From Pyxicephalus adspersus (Eukaryota > Chordata > Amphibia > Anura > Pyxicephalidae): DNA of 64,000 nucleotides. Shown here piece by piece: positions 38,791 through 51,252 of the stretch. The translations under genes and the position numbers were made by a program. Within the stretch, counting starts at the first letter, position 1. Every line of letters begins with the position of its first letter. The notes below the pieces were generated by a model. It had not been told where the DNA came from. It made no database searches and worked only from the letters and a program-made list of their open reading frames with translations. The stretch spans positions 50,209,629-50,273,628 of the forward strand of contig NC_092859.1 in NCBI RefSeq assembly GCF_032062135.1, written 5' to 3'.

Positions 38791-40678
38791 AACACCCTTA
38801 TCCCAAAATACTTTTATTACAAAATACTTCAAGTTGATGTCATGTTTCAACTTTTTTTGTTCAAATGTGAATAAAGTACCTATTGAGCATGTCATGCCAT
38901 CTCCAACTCCGTATTTGTATGAGTGTATTTTCTAAACATATACTCATTTACTATGTTGTTTTTTTCTTTCATCTACTTTTTAGAGCGACTCTTTGTGGTT
39001 GCTCATGGGTCATTAAAGCTATTGTCTTCCCAGCTAATTTTCCTTTCTTTACAATATTAAGATGATAATAAAGGTAGTCTTTCACACCATGTTTAATTCT
39101 CTGTTCTCCCTCTCTAACATTGCTTTTTCTTTATTTTTATTTCTTCCTTCTAATGTTTGTAAAATCTTTTCTTTCATATAAAAATGTATAGGGGAGCTAA
39201 TTACATAGGGACTCCTTCAAGCCAGTTGTTTACTACAGATATTTGGAAAGTAGCACACCTGGCTGCCCCAGCTGAACAAATGCCATGAGCTTTGCTTAGG
39301 TGGACAAAACTTTTTTTTCATTGTAAAAATAAGAGCAGCCTTGCCACAGAAACGAAAGGTGATGTGACACTTTACATGTCATTCAATTCCACAAAGGTAT
39401 TAGAAAAATAATAATTTGGCCCCTCTATAAAGAGTGCATCCAGATTCCAAATAATCTCCCCACCCACTAGTTTTAGCCAAAAAAGGAAGGGGGCTCCATA
39501 TGCTTTTCCCCTTTCTTTTTATGACAAACCAGATTCCAGAGGACATTTTATTGATGGGAGTGGGGCACACACAAGCTTACTGTCTTCATTTAATATCCAA
39601 GAAGGTCCCAAGAGAAAAAGTAGATTTCTGGTGTATGTTTGTTTATTGATATATGTACTGTTTTTTAAACTGTGCGTGTTGATGTATGATGATATCCCTT
39701 TTAATCTATGTGTAACTCCTAAGCCCCCTTAAAAGTCACTGTAGAAACTAAACTGATAGATAGTCCCAGCACAAAAAAAGAATGTTATTAATGATTTAGG
39801 AAAACAGAACATTTAATCTCAAGCATGTGCGCCACTACAGTTCAAGTTTTGTGGGTGACATGCAGTTTGCAGTGGCCAGTAAGAAACATCTTGCTTAAAA
39901 AGGTACGCTTTGCACACAGTAAAAGTTTCTACATCATTTCAGGCAATCAGGCAAGGTGCAGTAAATTAATTTAGATTTAGCTATAGGTTGGGACACACTT
40001 TTGAGTGTATATTCTAGTTAAAGTAGTGATTGCATTATACAGGACATATTTTATTCTCCTGCAAAAGGATATGTGATTATCTGAAGGATCTATTGCGGAA
40101 GCAGTATATCTACCATTTACTGAAACATTACCTAGGGGGAATCAATTACTTCCTTTGAAAGACATGGATCTGGAAGATTCTCCACCAGAAAATGTTCCAA
40201 TGAATGCCAGATTCACTGTTGTATAAATATACCCCAGTTCATTTATTGTGCACCATTTTCTGAAATTACACCAATCATTTCTAAACAACAGCAATAAAGT
40301 TGTTTAGTGGTGTGTAAATACTTATTTAAAGCCATGGGAACACTTTAATAACAAAGCAATCCATCTGCAACCCTAACCCAAATGCAGAAATAGATAGGAG
40401 CACAATGATTTGACATGAGATTTGACAGTTAAAGGCCCTCAAATTATTAGCAGCAGCATTGTTTGTGTTATATTTGTATCTTTTAGCATCCCAGGACATT
40501 GGCAACCCATCAGTATATCTGCAGGTAAAAAATGTGATAATAATAATGCCAATGTTTTAAGTTAAATTTAAAGGTTAGCAATAAATTAGTTACAATTAAG
40601 TGAAGGTTATATTTTTGTTAAAAATGGAAATTAAACTCCAATTTGAGTAAGAAAAATTCTCAAGTGAATGCAAACAGT
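38791..40678. other. Non-coding stretch, nothing recognised
   Basis: No supported gene, RNA or repeat family. Confidence 0.4.
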
Positions 40679-40903
40679 GGGCCTGATTTATTAAAGCTCT
40701 CCGAGACTGGAGAGGATACACTTTCATCAGTGAACCTGAGTGATCCTAAAAACTTGGAATGGATCTGGTTCAGTATTTCAAACATTTGCTAACATATAGC
40801 AAATTAATTTAGGAAATCCATTTTGTGGGTTTGTTAGATCACCCAGGATCAATATTGAAAGTGTATCCTTTCCAGCCTAGGAGGGCTTTAATAAATCAGA
40901 CCC
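40679..40903. mobile_element. Full copy of the gggcctgatttattaaagc MITE
   Basis: Left end gggcctgatttattaaagc and right end gggctttaataaatcagaccc are inverted. Inner arms: ggatacactttcatcagtga and tcaatattgaaagtgtatcc. The centre is tttgctaacatatagcaaat. This is the best-preserved copy in the window. Confidence 0.8.
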
Positions 40904-41764
40904 AGTGTAAAAAAGCAAAGTGGCCAGAAGAATACTTGTTTTATGGGCTAAATGTACTTAACATTTATACACTAAATTCAGACAGTCCTGTAGCTGCACA
41001 CAAAAAAAACAAGGAAATCTGCTAATGGGTTTTTGAATTTGAAAAGTTTAGAAAAAGTTTGAAAAAGATAATATTTTTGCCTGATTTTAACATTTGTTTA
41101 GCTTTTAAGCATAACTAAATGTAAATTATAATATAACACATATGATGCAGATTGTTCATAGCAATAACAAAGCAGCTTTTATTTTATTTTTTTTGTGTCC
41201 TTACTCTAATATGGCTCTATTAACCTTCATGATTAGGTCAGACAGACCAAACTGTACAGCAAATCTAGCAGCTAGAAGGGTAAGGCAAACCATTTAACAC
41301 TTATTTAAATGCGTTATCCAAAATGGAAAAATATGTGGCTGTAGTTGCTTAAAAAATGTTAGCTACAGTTAAGTGCTAATTACTTGTTCTCCTAAGTAAA
41401 GTCTATCTCAGTCTACTATTATATCTAACACTGCTTTTTCAACAGTTGCTCTTGTCCAAGGTTGAGTGAATACAGTGTAGCCAACCTAGGACATGAAATG
41501 TGTTATTGGCATAATTATTAGGTAGTGACTACACGGAATAGTACCACTCATATCAGATGCAGTGAAGTCTTATAAATCAAACCCCATTGTCAAAAACAGA
41601 CAATTTGCTACATTCTGTAGTACCAATAAACATAAACACCACAGTCAATGCATATTTGCCCAAAATGTACTTACTGTACAATAAACATTCACTGCACATT
41701 TACCAACCGGAATAATCATTTTACATAAATGATACATAAAATGATGAATACTGCCATGTATGTC

Positions 41765-42165
41765 ATTGAATTGCTGCTTTTTGCCAGTCTCTTCAACCGG
41801 TTGCCAATCAGAGAATCCAGTTCAGACTCCTAATCCTCACTTACAAAGCCCCATAACCTGTCGCCTTCCATACATATGCCTGCTAATTTCCAGATACTGT
41901 TCCAAATGCAACCTTTGCTGCTCTGCACATGAAACCATCATCTTCTCCTCTTTGGACTCTTCTCATGTGCTTCATTTCTTCTTTGGAACTGTCAGCCACA
42001 CCACATCTGTGAAGCTCCAAGCCTTGAAATCTTCAGCACATTGTCAACGCAACTCTTCAGATAAGCATACAATCTCTCATTGTGCCCCATTCAATCACAT
42101 ATCCACATCTCACTCCCTCTTCATCATTTGTCAAAAGGCTGGCTACCTTTTCACTACAGTTTTCT
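41765..42165 (+). mobile_element. Decayed CR1/L2-like non-LTR retrotransposon 3' coding end
   Basis: One frame gives LQPVANQRIQFRLLILTYKA at about 41790-41850, which fits the L.WLPV..RI.FK.L.LTYKAL block near the C-terminus of CR1/L2/Rex-type ORFs. An overlapping frame stays open (41760-42215) but does not show the family motifs. Frame breaks and stops make it inactive. Confidence 0.6.
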
Positions 42166-44689
42166 TTGTTAAAATCATTTTTAATAAAAAAAAAAAGGTA
42201 GGTACCAAACAATGATACAGTTAAATCAGATATAACATGACAAGTAGAGCATATATATTCACTGGTGTTTTTATCACCTAACCTTGTGTCTCCAACACAA
42301 TTCCCTCTGGATTGTTGGCTTGCAAGGACTTAGTCCATCTACATTGTGTCTTGCTGTATTCATTCATTGTGTATTGTTTGTTTGTAGTTTTTTCTTATAT
42401 TATTGGATGTTACTGTACTGTATATAAACTGCGTGTGTATGTATGCATGAACTATCTGAAGTGTACATTTCCATGGAAGATGACAGCACCATAAAAAATA
42501 TAGGCACTAAGCACTAATTTTTACATCCAAACCATTGTATTCCAAATTAGATTTCAGTCAGTCATTCTGCAGCAGAGAAATGTTTGTATCACTGTAAGGA
42601 ATTCAGTTAGAATTCACTCTGGATATACCTAATACACTGAACAAGCAGAGTTAATATTTTGGAATGGATTTTTTTTTTTGGGAGGTCATTGAGCACAGTT
42701 GTTATTCCACGTGTAGTGTTTTTGCCTCAACAGAGTACAACATTAATATGTTAAAAAGTTAAAACCTGAAACTCTTCATCTGAATCTTACAAAACACTAT
42801 TGATGCTCGAAAAAAGTGGCGGGACTAAGATCATGGTGTCAAAGATGTTGATTACTCATCACCACAATTTAAGAGAAATAGCAAGTGAGAAGCCACACAC
42901 TTGGGACTTCAATTGTATAAGTAACACACTGATGAGTTAATTTCTATGGGTCTTTGCTGCCTCCTTCTAAGTATGGCTCTGATGTACAGGGAACTATAAA
43001 AGGTCAATGACAAGTACATTCAAGTACTTTCACTGCTTGCATAAAAAATATATTTAAGGATGTGTTGTTTACATTATATCTTTCTAAAGTTTAACCTTAA
43101 ACTAAACATTTAACTTTTCTATGGTATCTGCTGGTCATTCTTTGCTATCACTGAACCTACAATGAGAATATTTGTAAATGAAGCCCATAAAACTTGTCAT
43201 TTGTTCAGTTTAAAATCCTGGATTATGATTTCTCTGTTTCCCTTTAGCATTGCTATAAAAGGACTACATTTGTGGCAAACCTTAAAAAAAGACCAACTAG
43301 ATCTACTAGCGACTGAACTTTAGTTTGGCATATATGCAGCTACATAATCACACATGACTAATAAATGGCAAAAATTTTCTGTATTTTATATGTACAATGT
43401 TCTAAAACAAAATAAAAAAATGAACAGAATAACTTTTTTCAATTTTGTACTTTTTTATGTAGTAGTACTTTTTTAAGTAGAAAAACTGGAAAATAAATAG
43501 TTTATATTTACACAACAAATATGTTTAGGTAGAGATGGGAGGAAGAAGTTTCTAAAAATAATGGTTTATGAATGAAGCCTGACATCTTTCAACATTCAGC
43601 ATTCCAACACACAGAGCTCTGAATGCTATATCAGGGGAGTGCATTTTACCCCTGGCCTCCAGGGGGAGCTTCTCCTGCCTTTGGGTCACCATGGCTTTTC
43701 ATCCAAGTTTCATAAATTGTACATATATTGCAAGGTTCCATGTTCTAATGAGACCAGAACACTATATCCACTTTGCCCAATATTATAACAGCATTACAAG
43801 TGAGTGGCTATTTTTATTTTGAATGATTCAACAATTCCGACATTTCATATAATTGTAATCTCAAAATAGTATTATATATTTTATAGACAGCTTGTTTTCC
43901 TAATTTAAAAGTCATCTGGACTATTTACTCAAACAAGCCCACAGAGAGAAGCAGCAGGAGATGAAATGGTTCAGTAGCATTCTTGTCAGACACCTCAGTA
44001 AGACTTCAGGCAGTGTGTAAAGAAATTCAAGATACAAGCACTGAAATAGTTTTATAGGTTTTAGAACACAAAAAAGTTCAGAGGCAAGATGTTTTCCGCA
44101 GGAGTGCATAGCTGTAATACAACAGGTTGAACAGTGGTGGTCTCTTTAATACAGGAATCAGACATGTATGCAGCTTAAAGTGTTTGTTCTTAAAGTTGTG
44201 TCTCCTTCACAGCAAATTTCTCAAAGCTCTAAAGTGCCCTATAAAACTCAACTCAGGTGGCAAAAGCTCCTTACTATGTGGTAAAACAGACTACTGTACA
44301 TAACTGTTCCCTAACTCGTTTTCACAGCTGAATAAGAATTACCTTGTAAATGTTTCCAATTATTTTCCTGCCATTCACGTTAATAGAAATGTTACTGGGC
44401 ACATTCTGTTCAAGGTAGGCAATTACATTTTTCCACCTACTTAAACAATTGCAATATCAACCAATCAGAATTCTCTTTACTGAAGTCAGACACGTACAAT
44501 ATAACTTCTACTGGCCTGCTTTTGGTGCTACAGTTTGTACTTTTATTGAAAAAGCCTGTGTGTTATAAATTAGTTATCTGAGTGAAACAAAAGTTAACAG
44601 GTAATGGCAGTATAACATTATATGGCATTATAGTATGTTTTTAAGGTCAAATATGCTAACTGAATATTAAATTGTATGGTAAGTATAAA
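42166..44689. other. Non-coding stretch, nothing recognised
   Basis: AT-rich with poly-A runs; no supported gene or repeat family. Confidence 0.4.
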
Positions 44690-44870
44690 CCTTCCCAAAC
44701 TTTTTACATTGCATTTTTTTACATTGCTGGCCAGTGGGAAGGATGACACAGATAGCCAGAAAGATCATTGGTATAAATTAAACTGACCTGAACCCCTAGC
44801 AAGCTCTGGAAGAACCCCATGGTTGCATGGAAGCCTGGCTGAGAAACACTGCACTAGGCACTATCTTAAG
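44690..44870. repeat. Possible dispersed repeat
   Basis: cttcccaaactttttacat...ggaagaaccccatggttgcatgg...gctgagaaacactgcact resembles a common frog repeat of the type 'ggttccatggaacccaggttgagaaacactg'. Identification is from memory and weak. Confidence 0.35.
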
Positions 44871-45074
44871 CATAATATATAATGGTTAAAACACAGCCAT
44901 TCTGTGGTTTATTCTATTGGTGTTTTTTTTCACCGTTGGCTGCACAACATATAATCATGGCTGATTTATTATTCATAGGTAAATTTAATCCAGGACGTTA
45001 GCTGCTTTAATATGTTCTGTATATTAATAAAGTATAAGTGCACCTAATATAAAATCTCATTTACAGTTTAGAAT

Positions 45075-46685
45075 GTTAATATAACACTGGTCAACAAACA
45101 TTTTCTTGCCAAATAGATTAAAGACATTTTAGGTTATGTTTGAGGCACAGTATCCAAATATGATATTGGTTTTGCCAGACTGGCTCTAGTTTTTGAAATA
45201 ATGACCTCATAGAAAACTAATGAGACATAAAAATTAAAATTAGATTTGCCTATGTTTACAAAATTAAATTGTTGAAATACTTAATGTCAATATATTCTAT
45301 ATTCAGTATATGTACAGGACTTATCATAAAGAAGTCATTGAAAAACTTGGTTTGTCTAATTTCCTTTTATGCAGATGATCAGGACAATCACGTTGAAGGC
45401 TCCAGCAGTAGTCTGCCATCATGTGTCTATCCCATCCGCCCTGATACCTTTCTTCCATCACCTTTATATCTTGATGGAACCTTTCCCCTTGTTCCTCACT
45501 AAAATCGCCAAGGTTTTCTGGAAATTTTTGCAAATGGCTATGGAGATAGTGTACCTTTATGCTCATAGTAGCACCCACATTTTTAAAGTTTAAGAGCAAG
45601 TTTTGTACCAGTTCTTCATAATTTTGTGCTTTATGGTTACCTTGACAACCATGACAAAACTTTAAACTTCGAGTGGAACTGTCTATGAAAAGCTGCCAGT
45701 CTTCTGCTTGGTATTCTTGTACTCCCATATGGGCTAATAGTCAAGGGATGTAACCACAGTACACAATGTCTCCATCCTCACTGAAATATGGTAGGAGTGT
45801 CACCTCTCTTGTCCTATAAACCGTTTTTTTAACTTCCAATCAAAGACAGTTCTTTTCTTTTAGCCTGGATGCTAAAAGTTTAGATGCTTGTTTTGCCAGA
45901 CTTAGGTCACATATTAAATCATTGAGCTCTTCTTGGGAGAACTGCTGTTTTGATGAAACACTTCCTTCATATTCACTTCCACTCCTAACTCCTGGATTAC
46001 ACTCCAAACCCTGTATATCCTCCATGTCAGATACAGGAATATCAGGGAGTGTACTGAACACTGGTATGGGAACATCAGCACCATGCGACACAGGTCGTCT
46101 TGCTGATTCCAAATCAGGGTACTCCCACTTGTTTTTATTGTAACAATTGAAACCTTTTACATTCACAGCTCAAAAATAACAATCATTATTATGATAATTG
46201 GGCTCTTGCCATACCATAGGTACACCAAATGTCAAACTTTTCAGTTTTCCATTTTTCCACTGACGTAGACACTTTACACAAGTTTTGCATACCATATGGG
46301 GAGCCCAATATTTATCTTGGTCCCCCAGTTTAATACCAAAATATCCAAGATATGCTTGTTTCACAAATTCTGTAATGTTTCTTTTCTGTTTCTGCTGAGA
46401 ATATTCACTACAAATGTAGCAAAATACATTAGAAAAAAGAAAATGTATGAAATAAAAAGAAGGCAAATTAAAGTTTCATGAAAATAATGCTACATTTAGT
46501 ATATAGAAAGCAAAACATTGGTGTAAATAAAGATTGATAATAATATGCTGTGTTAACATTTGTTATTGGTAAAATCGTCTATTCCAATTCCTGTATCACA
46601 TGAACTACAGCCAATTCAATGAAACAGATGTCATTTCTGGATTCATCAGACCTGAAATACACTAACTATATTAAAAATTCCTTTT
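45075..46685 (-). pseudogene. Copy C of the dispersed uncharacterised zinc-binding protein family (internally deleted)
   Basis: Minus strand. The N-terminal module (46466-46170) reads CYICSEYSQQKQKRNITEFV, GIKLGDQDKYWAPHMVC, CKTCVKCLRQWKNGKLKS and FGVPMVWQEP. The linker (46166-45840) has ARRPVSHGADVPIPV and DIPVSDMEDIQG. The C-terminal part (45728-45324) has LFIDSSTRSLKFCHGCQGN, VHYLHSHLQKFPENLGDF, SEEQGERFHQDIKVMEERYQ and HMMADYCWSLQRD. The GYTKYxCFxCLW centre present in copy B is deleted. About 40 bases around the presumed start ATG are also lost. Flanking non-coding sequence matches copy B on both sides (for example ctggtcaacaaacattttct at 45085 and 3690), so B and C descend from one mobile or duplicated unit. 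Confidence 0.8.
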
Positions 46686-49600
46686 TTTGAGCTGTGTAAT
46701 TATTAAAATACTTTTCAAAAGTTTTGAATCAATTGCTTTTCTTAAAAAATAACACCTGCTGATCTTCCTACCAAGTTTCTATTTTATTTTCTTGCTGTTA
46801 CAAAGCGACAACTTCATTATCACCCTGTCACAATTTCTTGTTTTTTATGCAGACCACCCTAAATGGACATCTCAATGCACATTATGCAGGCACGATCATC
46901 CTCAGAAATTCTATGTTGAGAAATGGCAAGCAGACATCACAGAAGTACATACATGTAGCTCGAGGGTGGTTGTAAAAAAGCTGCAGGAAATCAGTAGCAG
47001 TGAGATGCAGCAAAGTATATGTACTTTAAAGGGGATCCATCATCAAATTTTTTTACTTAACAGATTTTTACTTAACACCAGGTTCCATTCCTGCGACCTG
47101 GTCACTAAGTGGATTGGTCGTTAATCGAGGAGCAAAGGATAGACCTGGTTGTGCAGCGCCTGTCAGCAACATGCTCACTCACAATCTGAAGCCTGGGGAT
47201 CATGCAGGAATGCGGAGGAGGAGGAAAGCTGGAGACCGGAAGACCCAAAAGGAGATGCCAAGTGGATGTACATTGTACAGTTTTGTACAGTGTACTCATA
47301 TTTACTAATTTAAATATGTAAAATACTTTATAGGGGGAAACAGGATTTCTTGCAGGTAAACCATAACAAAATAACATTTAGTTTTCTTTAAAATCCTCTA
47401 CAAAGTCCCATATCGAAGTTTGTGAAGATCAGATCTGTGGCTGAGAGACACATCGGCCACAGAGTCTTCATCAGCTTGGACTTCCCTGCTTTACCCATGT
47501 TTGCTGTCAGTAGTGCCCGCTAAGAATGGTATAGACGGAGGTCCCAAACTAGGCTGCCATCTCCCAGGCCTGTCAAGCCACGCACTGCGAGAATACAATT
47601 TTTAATTTATTTGTATGTATTTTTATTTTTTATGCACTGTTTTTGTGCCCTTGTTACACTGAGTAAAAATCCCCTGGTGTCAGTGGGAGTGAAAATCCCC
47701 TGTGAAAAAATGATCTGATGTTAGTCGTCAATCAGAGGAAAATCGCGTCATTAGTAGACAGCGAAAGGCAAAAATGCAGTGGCATTAGTAATCAATAAGA
47801 GGTCAAAATGGTCAGGTCAGATATTAATGGTCAGTAAAAGGAAAACTACCCCACTTATGGCATATGGAAAAAAGAACATTCTGAAATGCTCCAATATTTC
47901 TTTAAGTTGGAGGAAAATATTAGTGACTTAAAACCCTTGCAGGTGGCTGCGTTGAAGCTCTTTAGGACCCAAGGCCTAGGGGGGCTTTGCAGTCCTTGCA
48001 GTATCTACAGTAACAGCTACAGACTACAGTATCAGCATGGGAGGATAAATGGCTCTATGGGAGGGTGAGAGATGGAGAAATTGGGTAGTTTGCAGGGGGC
48101 TATAAAGAGGGGCTGGAAAGAACTGTGGAGGGCTGGTGGCACAGAACTTTAGCAAGTAGTAGACTGTAGGGGACTGTGGGGGATAAAGTAGGGGAGCACT
48201 GAATTATAGATTCTGTGAGAGGTGAGGAGCTACCTCCCTACCAACTGTTCAGACCTGCTGTCAGTAAAGATGCCCCAAAGAAAGTGAAACTTTTTCCTTA
48301 ACCCTCCATCTGTTGAAGAGACAGGTCACATGATTGTCTGGGGAAGAACAGGCTACCTCAGGAGACCCCTAAGGAGAGGTCAGTATCTGCTCTGCATAAG
48401 GATAGGCATTAATCTAAGTTACCTTCCTTCGAAACCTGAAAAAACACCAACCAGCCCTGGAAAGCTTGTCATTTCAGCCCTGGGTGCCCAATGCTACTCT
48501 GCAGAGTGTCCTAGATCCCTGTCTCTCACTAGGGGCCCTGAATAAATTCCCTGCTGGCTGGGTCTCCTAATTACTGCATCGGTAGTTTTGCCAGTTTTAC
48601 TAGTCCAATGAATGCAGCATATAATGGAGATTAACACAGGCAAAAATGTGGACCTTTGCACTTTCTATAGAAATCATGGAGAAGTAAATATAAATGCAAT
48701 GGAAGTGTTCTATTACCAGCATTACCAGGTGAAAAGAAAGGGAAAAAGGGCTAAAAAAGAATACTAATGCAGCCACTACAACTATTGACCAATTATATGC
48801 ACTCTAAATACTATATAATTAATATAAAATAATTTTGTTTATGGGTTTGGATATACTTTAGGTTGTGTCATAGTATTTATTATTCATAAAGATCTTTAAT
48901 TAGGCAGATATTATTTGGTACAGCATTTTCACAGCCTGCTTAACCTGTATCAGGTAGTTTCTTAACTCAATTCAGTAAAATAGGTAAAACTGGTCATATA
49001 CAGAGCTTATAACTGGTCCTTCGCAAAAAACTTAACACATAGTAAGATCTGTCACAATGTACCATGGTTCCAGTTCACCTTTTCTTTCTTTTACACAGTT
49101 TACATCTTAAATTTTGTGTGTTTTATATAAGTACCATTCTAGGTGTTATATACCAAGCAAATAATAAAACTGTTCAGTAAACTACTAGTTCTAGCCAGGA
49201 TGGATGACATAGGAATGAAAAATTGCACTTCTATAATTTCCAGGTCACTTGTCTCCTAGTGTTTTCTCTATGGCAATGAATGAAAAATGAATTCCTGCAA
49301 AAGGCATGGGTAGCTGCTTTCACATTCACAATGGGAGGGGATTTCCCCATTATAGAGTGCAATAAATATTGGTAAGAAAAGTGTTCTTTGCTTTGCCCAA
49401 CCCATAATCTGTATAAAATTTTGCATAGGACTTTAAGTAATCTACATATACAGTCAAATAATATTACGGCTCCTGTGGCATTTTCAAATGAATAACCTGA
49501 ACCTTGATGGAAATCAAGATCAGTGTATGTATGATCAGAAATGTAGATCAGATCATCTCCAAACAACCGAATTAGGGGAGTTTGAAAAGAAAATATCTGT

Positions 49601-51203
49601 TGTACCATAATGATGGTCAAAAGATCCTGCAGTGAGCATCTTCATGTACTGTACTGCTTTTAGTGTGAGCTTATCAGACGTGATTCAATAGTAAAATCAG
49701 TGCTTCTTGTGTATGGGCAAGTTAAGTTTTTTGTATGGTACATATATTACATGTCTATGTCTGGATTACATGGAATATGTTACCTAGGTATACATATAGT
49801 ATGAAAAAAAGGTAAAACACCCACACATACTGGCACTACACTGCCAAAACCACTTACTGTGTTTTGGAAAAACTGGCAATCACATTCAATTATATGTAAT
49901 GTCTCTAATTATATCATCACAGCCATTTTCAAGGAAGTTCTTTGCACTCACCAGCAGAAGTAATTGGACACAGATCTGTGAACGGAATGTTAAGTCATTA
50001 CCAGAGTTGGGGAAAAATAAAGAATTTACCAAAAAGTTAACTACAGATTTTGTTCTGCTAAAATGTTTTTAAGACTGCACATACTAAATACAAACAGACA
50101 TACATATATGGTTACATTTTGTATCACAAGCAGTTCTTTTTTAACATTAACACATTATATATACATTATATATAAAGTGGATTACCTATATGTATATTAA
50201 AAAAAAAAACACTAACAACAGGGAACTGACTTTACTTAGAAAATACAGATATGTCATTATATTTAATGTAATTTACAAAGAGTGCCAAAATGAGTAGGAA
50301 ACACGTTGAGTAATTTTGAGTAATGTACTTTTAGATTAGTTTGATGACTGATGTACCAATATTAAACAAAATATAGTGCATTTTTTAAAAATTAATATTG
50401 CAAGGAAATTAAGCCTTTAGGGCTCTGTCACACCTATGGTGTGTAACTGTGTAGTTGGCTGCACCCGGGCAACTGCTGCGGTGTACCTGAGAGAGGAAAA
50501 CCACACAGGTTCTGCAAATATTTAAACAATAACCTTGCTGCCAAAAGCAATTTGTTGGTTTTGGGAACAACAATGCAATCTGCCATGCAAAAAATGGTTT
50601 CCATCTGCCCTCATTTACTTGAAAGGGAAAGAATGGTACCATGGCTGAGCCCATAGTAAAAGACTGTGGCTCACCGAGGGTCTACAATGGCCCTTAATGG
50701 GCTATCACATCATGAAAACATATACACAAGATTAGCTATCTACTAGCAACTTTGTTTTTTTAATTACTATAATTTTGTGTTAGTATTTTTAATTTCAAGA
50801 ACCTATTACTGCTTGCCATTGCTACGACCGTGTAAACACTTAGGATAAGATGTGAAAACTTTATTTACTACATATAAAAGAATGGCATTTAAAAGTGAGC
50901 AAATTAAGTGTACGTTTTAAGCGCAAGGGTTCACCAATATAGGAGTTAACATAGATAGAAGGAAGTATGGTATGCCTAGCCTGAGAGTCAAATATATGAG
51001 GTAATAAGGCAAAGACAGACTTTTACAGGCAACGTATCAATTGTGTGCAAGAAAAAATTAATTTATTTATAAAACTTGTGTTTAACTAAAAACTAGAAAT
51101 AGTTTAACTGCTCTATGTATTCACTAACACATTGCTGCTATGCTAGATTTTTGTAAAATACTTAAAATGAGTGACTACCAAATAAAGATGTCAGCAGAAA
51201 ATG
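46686..51203. other. Long stretch without a recognised gene
   Basis: A weak further hammerhead-like string (minus strand CTGATGA...GATG) occurs at about 47440-47475. 50419-50700 begins gggctctgtcacacc and ends near gggccattgtag inverted, possibly a degraded MITE. Otherwise AT-rich, nothing supported. Confidence 0.35.
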
Positions 51204-51205
51204 TC

Positions 51206-51252
51206 TCGATACCCAATGCGTTTCGCCCCAAAGGGTTTCCTCTCAATTCCAG
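51206..51252 (-). ncRNA. Hammerhead-ribozyme-like motif (copy e, degenerate)
   Basis: On the minus strand TTGAGAGGA-A-ACCC-TTT-GGGG-C-GAAAC-GCATTGGG. The GAAAC box and a strong ACCC/GGGG stem are present; the CTGANGA box is altered and stem I is not evident. Confidence 0.3.

Noticed and set aside
41760..42215. 151-codon open frame as an independent gene
   Set aside because: A different frame of the same stretch matches the end of a CR1/L2-like retrotransposon; the long frame is incidental.
47440..47475. Sixth hammerhead-like motif
   Set aside because: CTGATGA is present but the GAAA box reads GATG and no stem I is evident.
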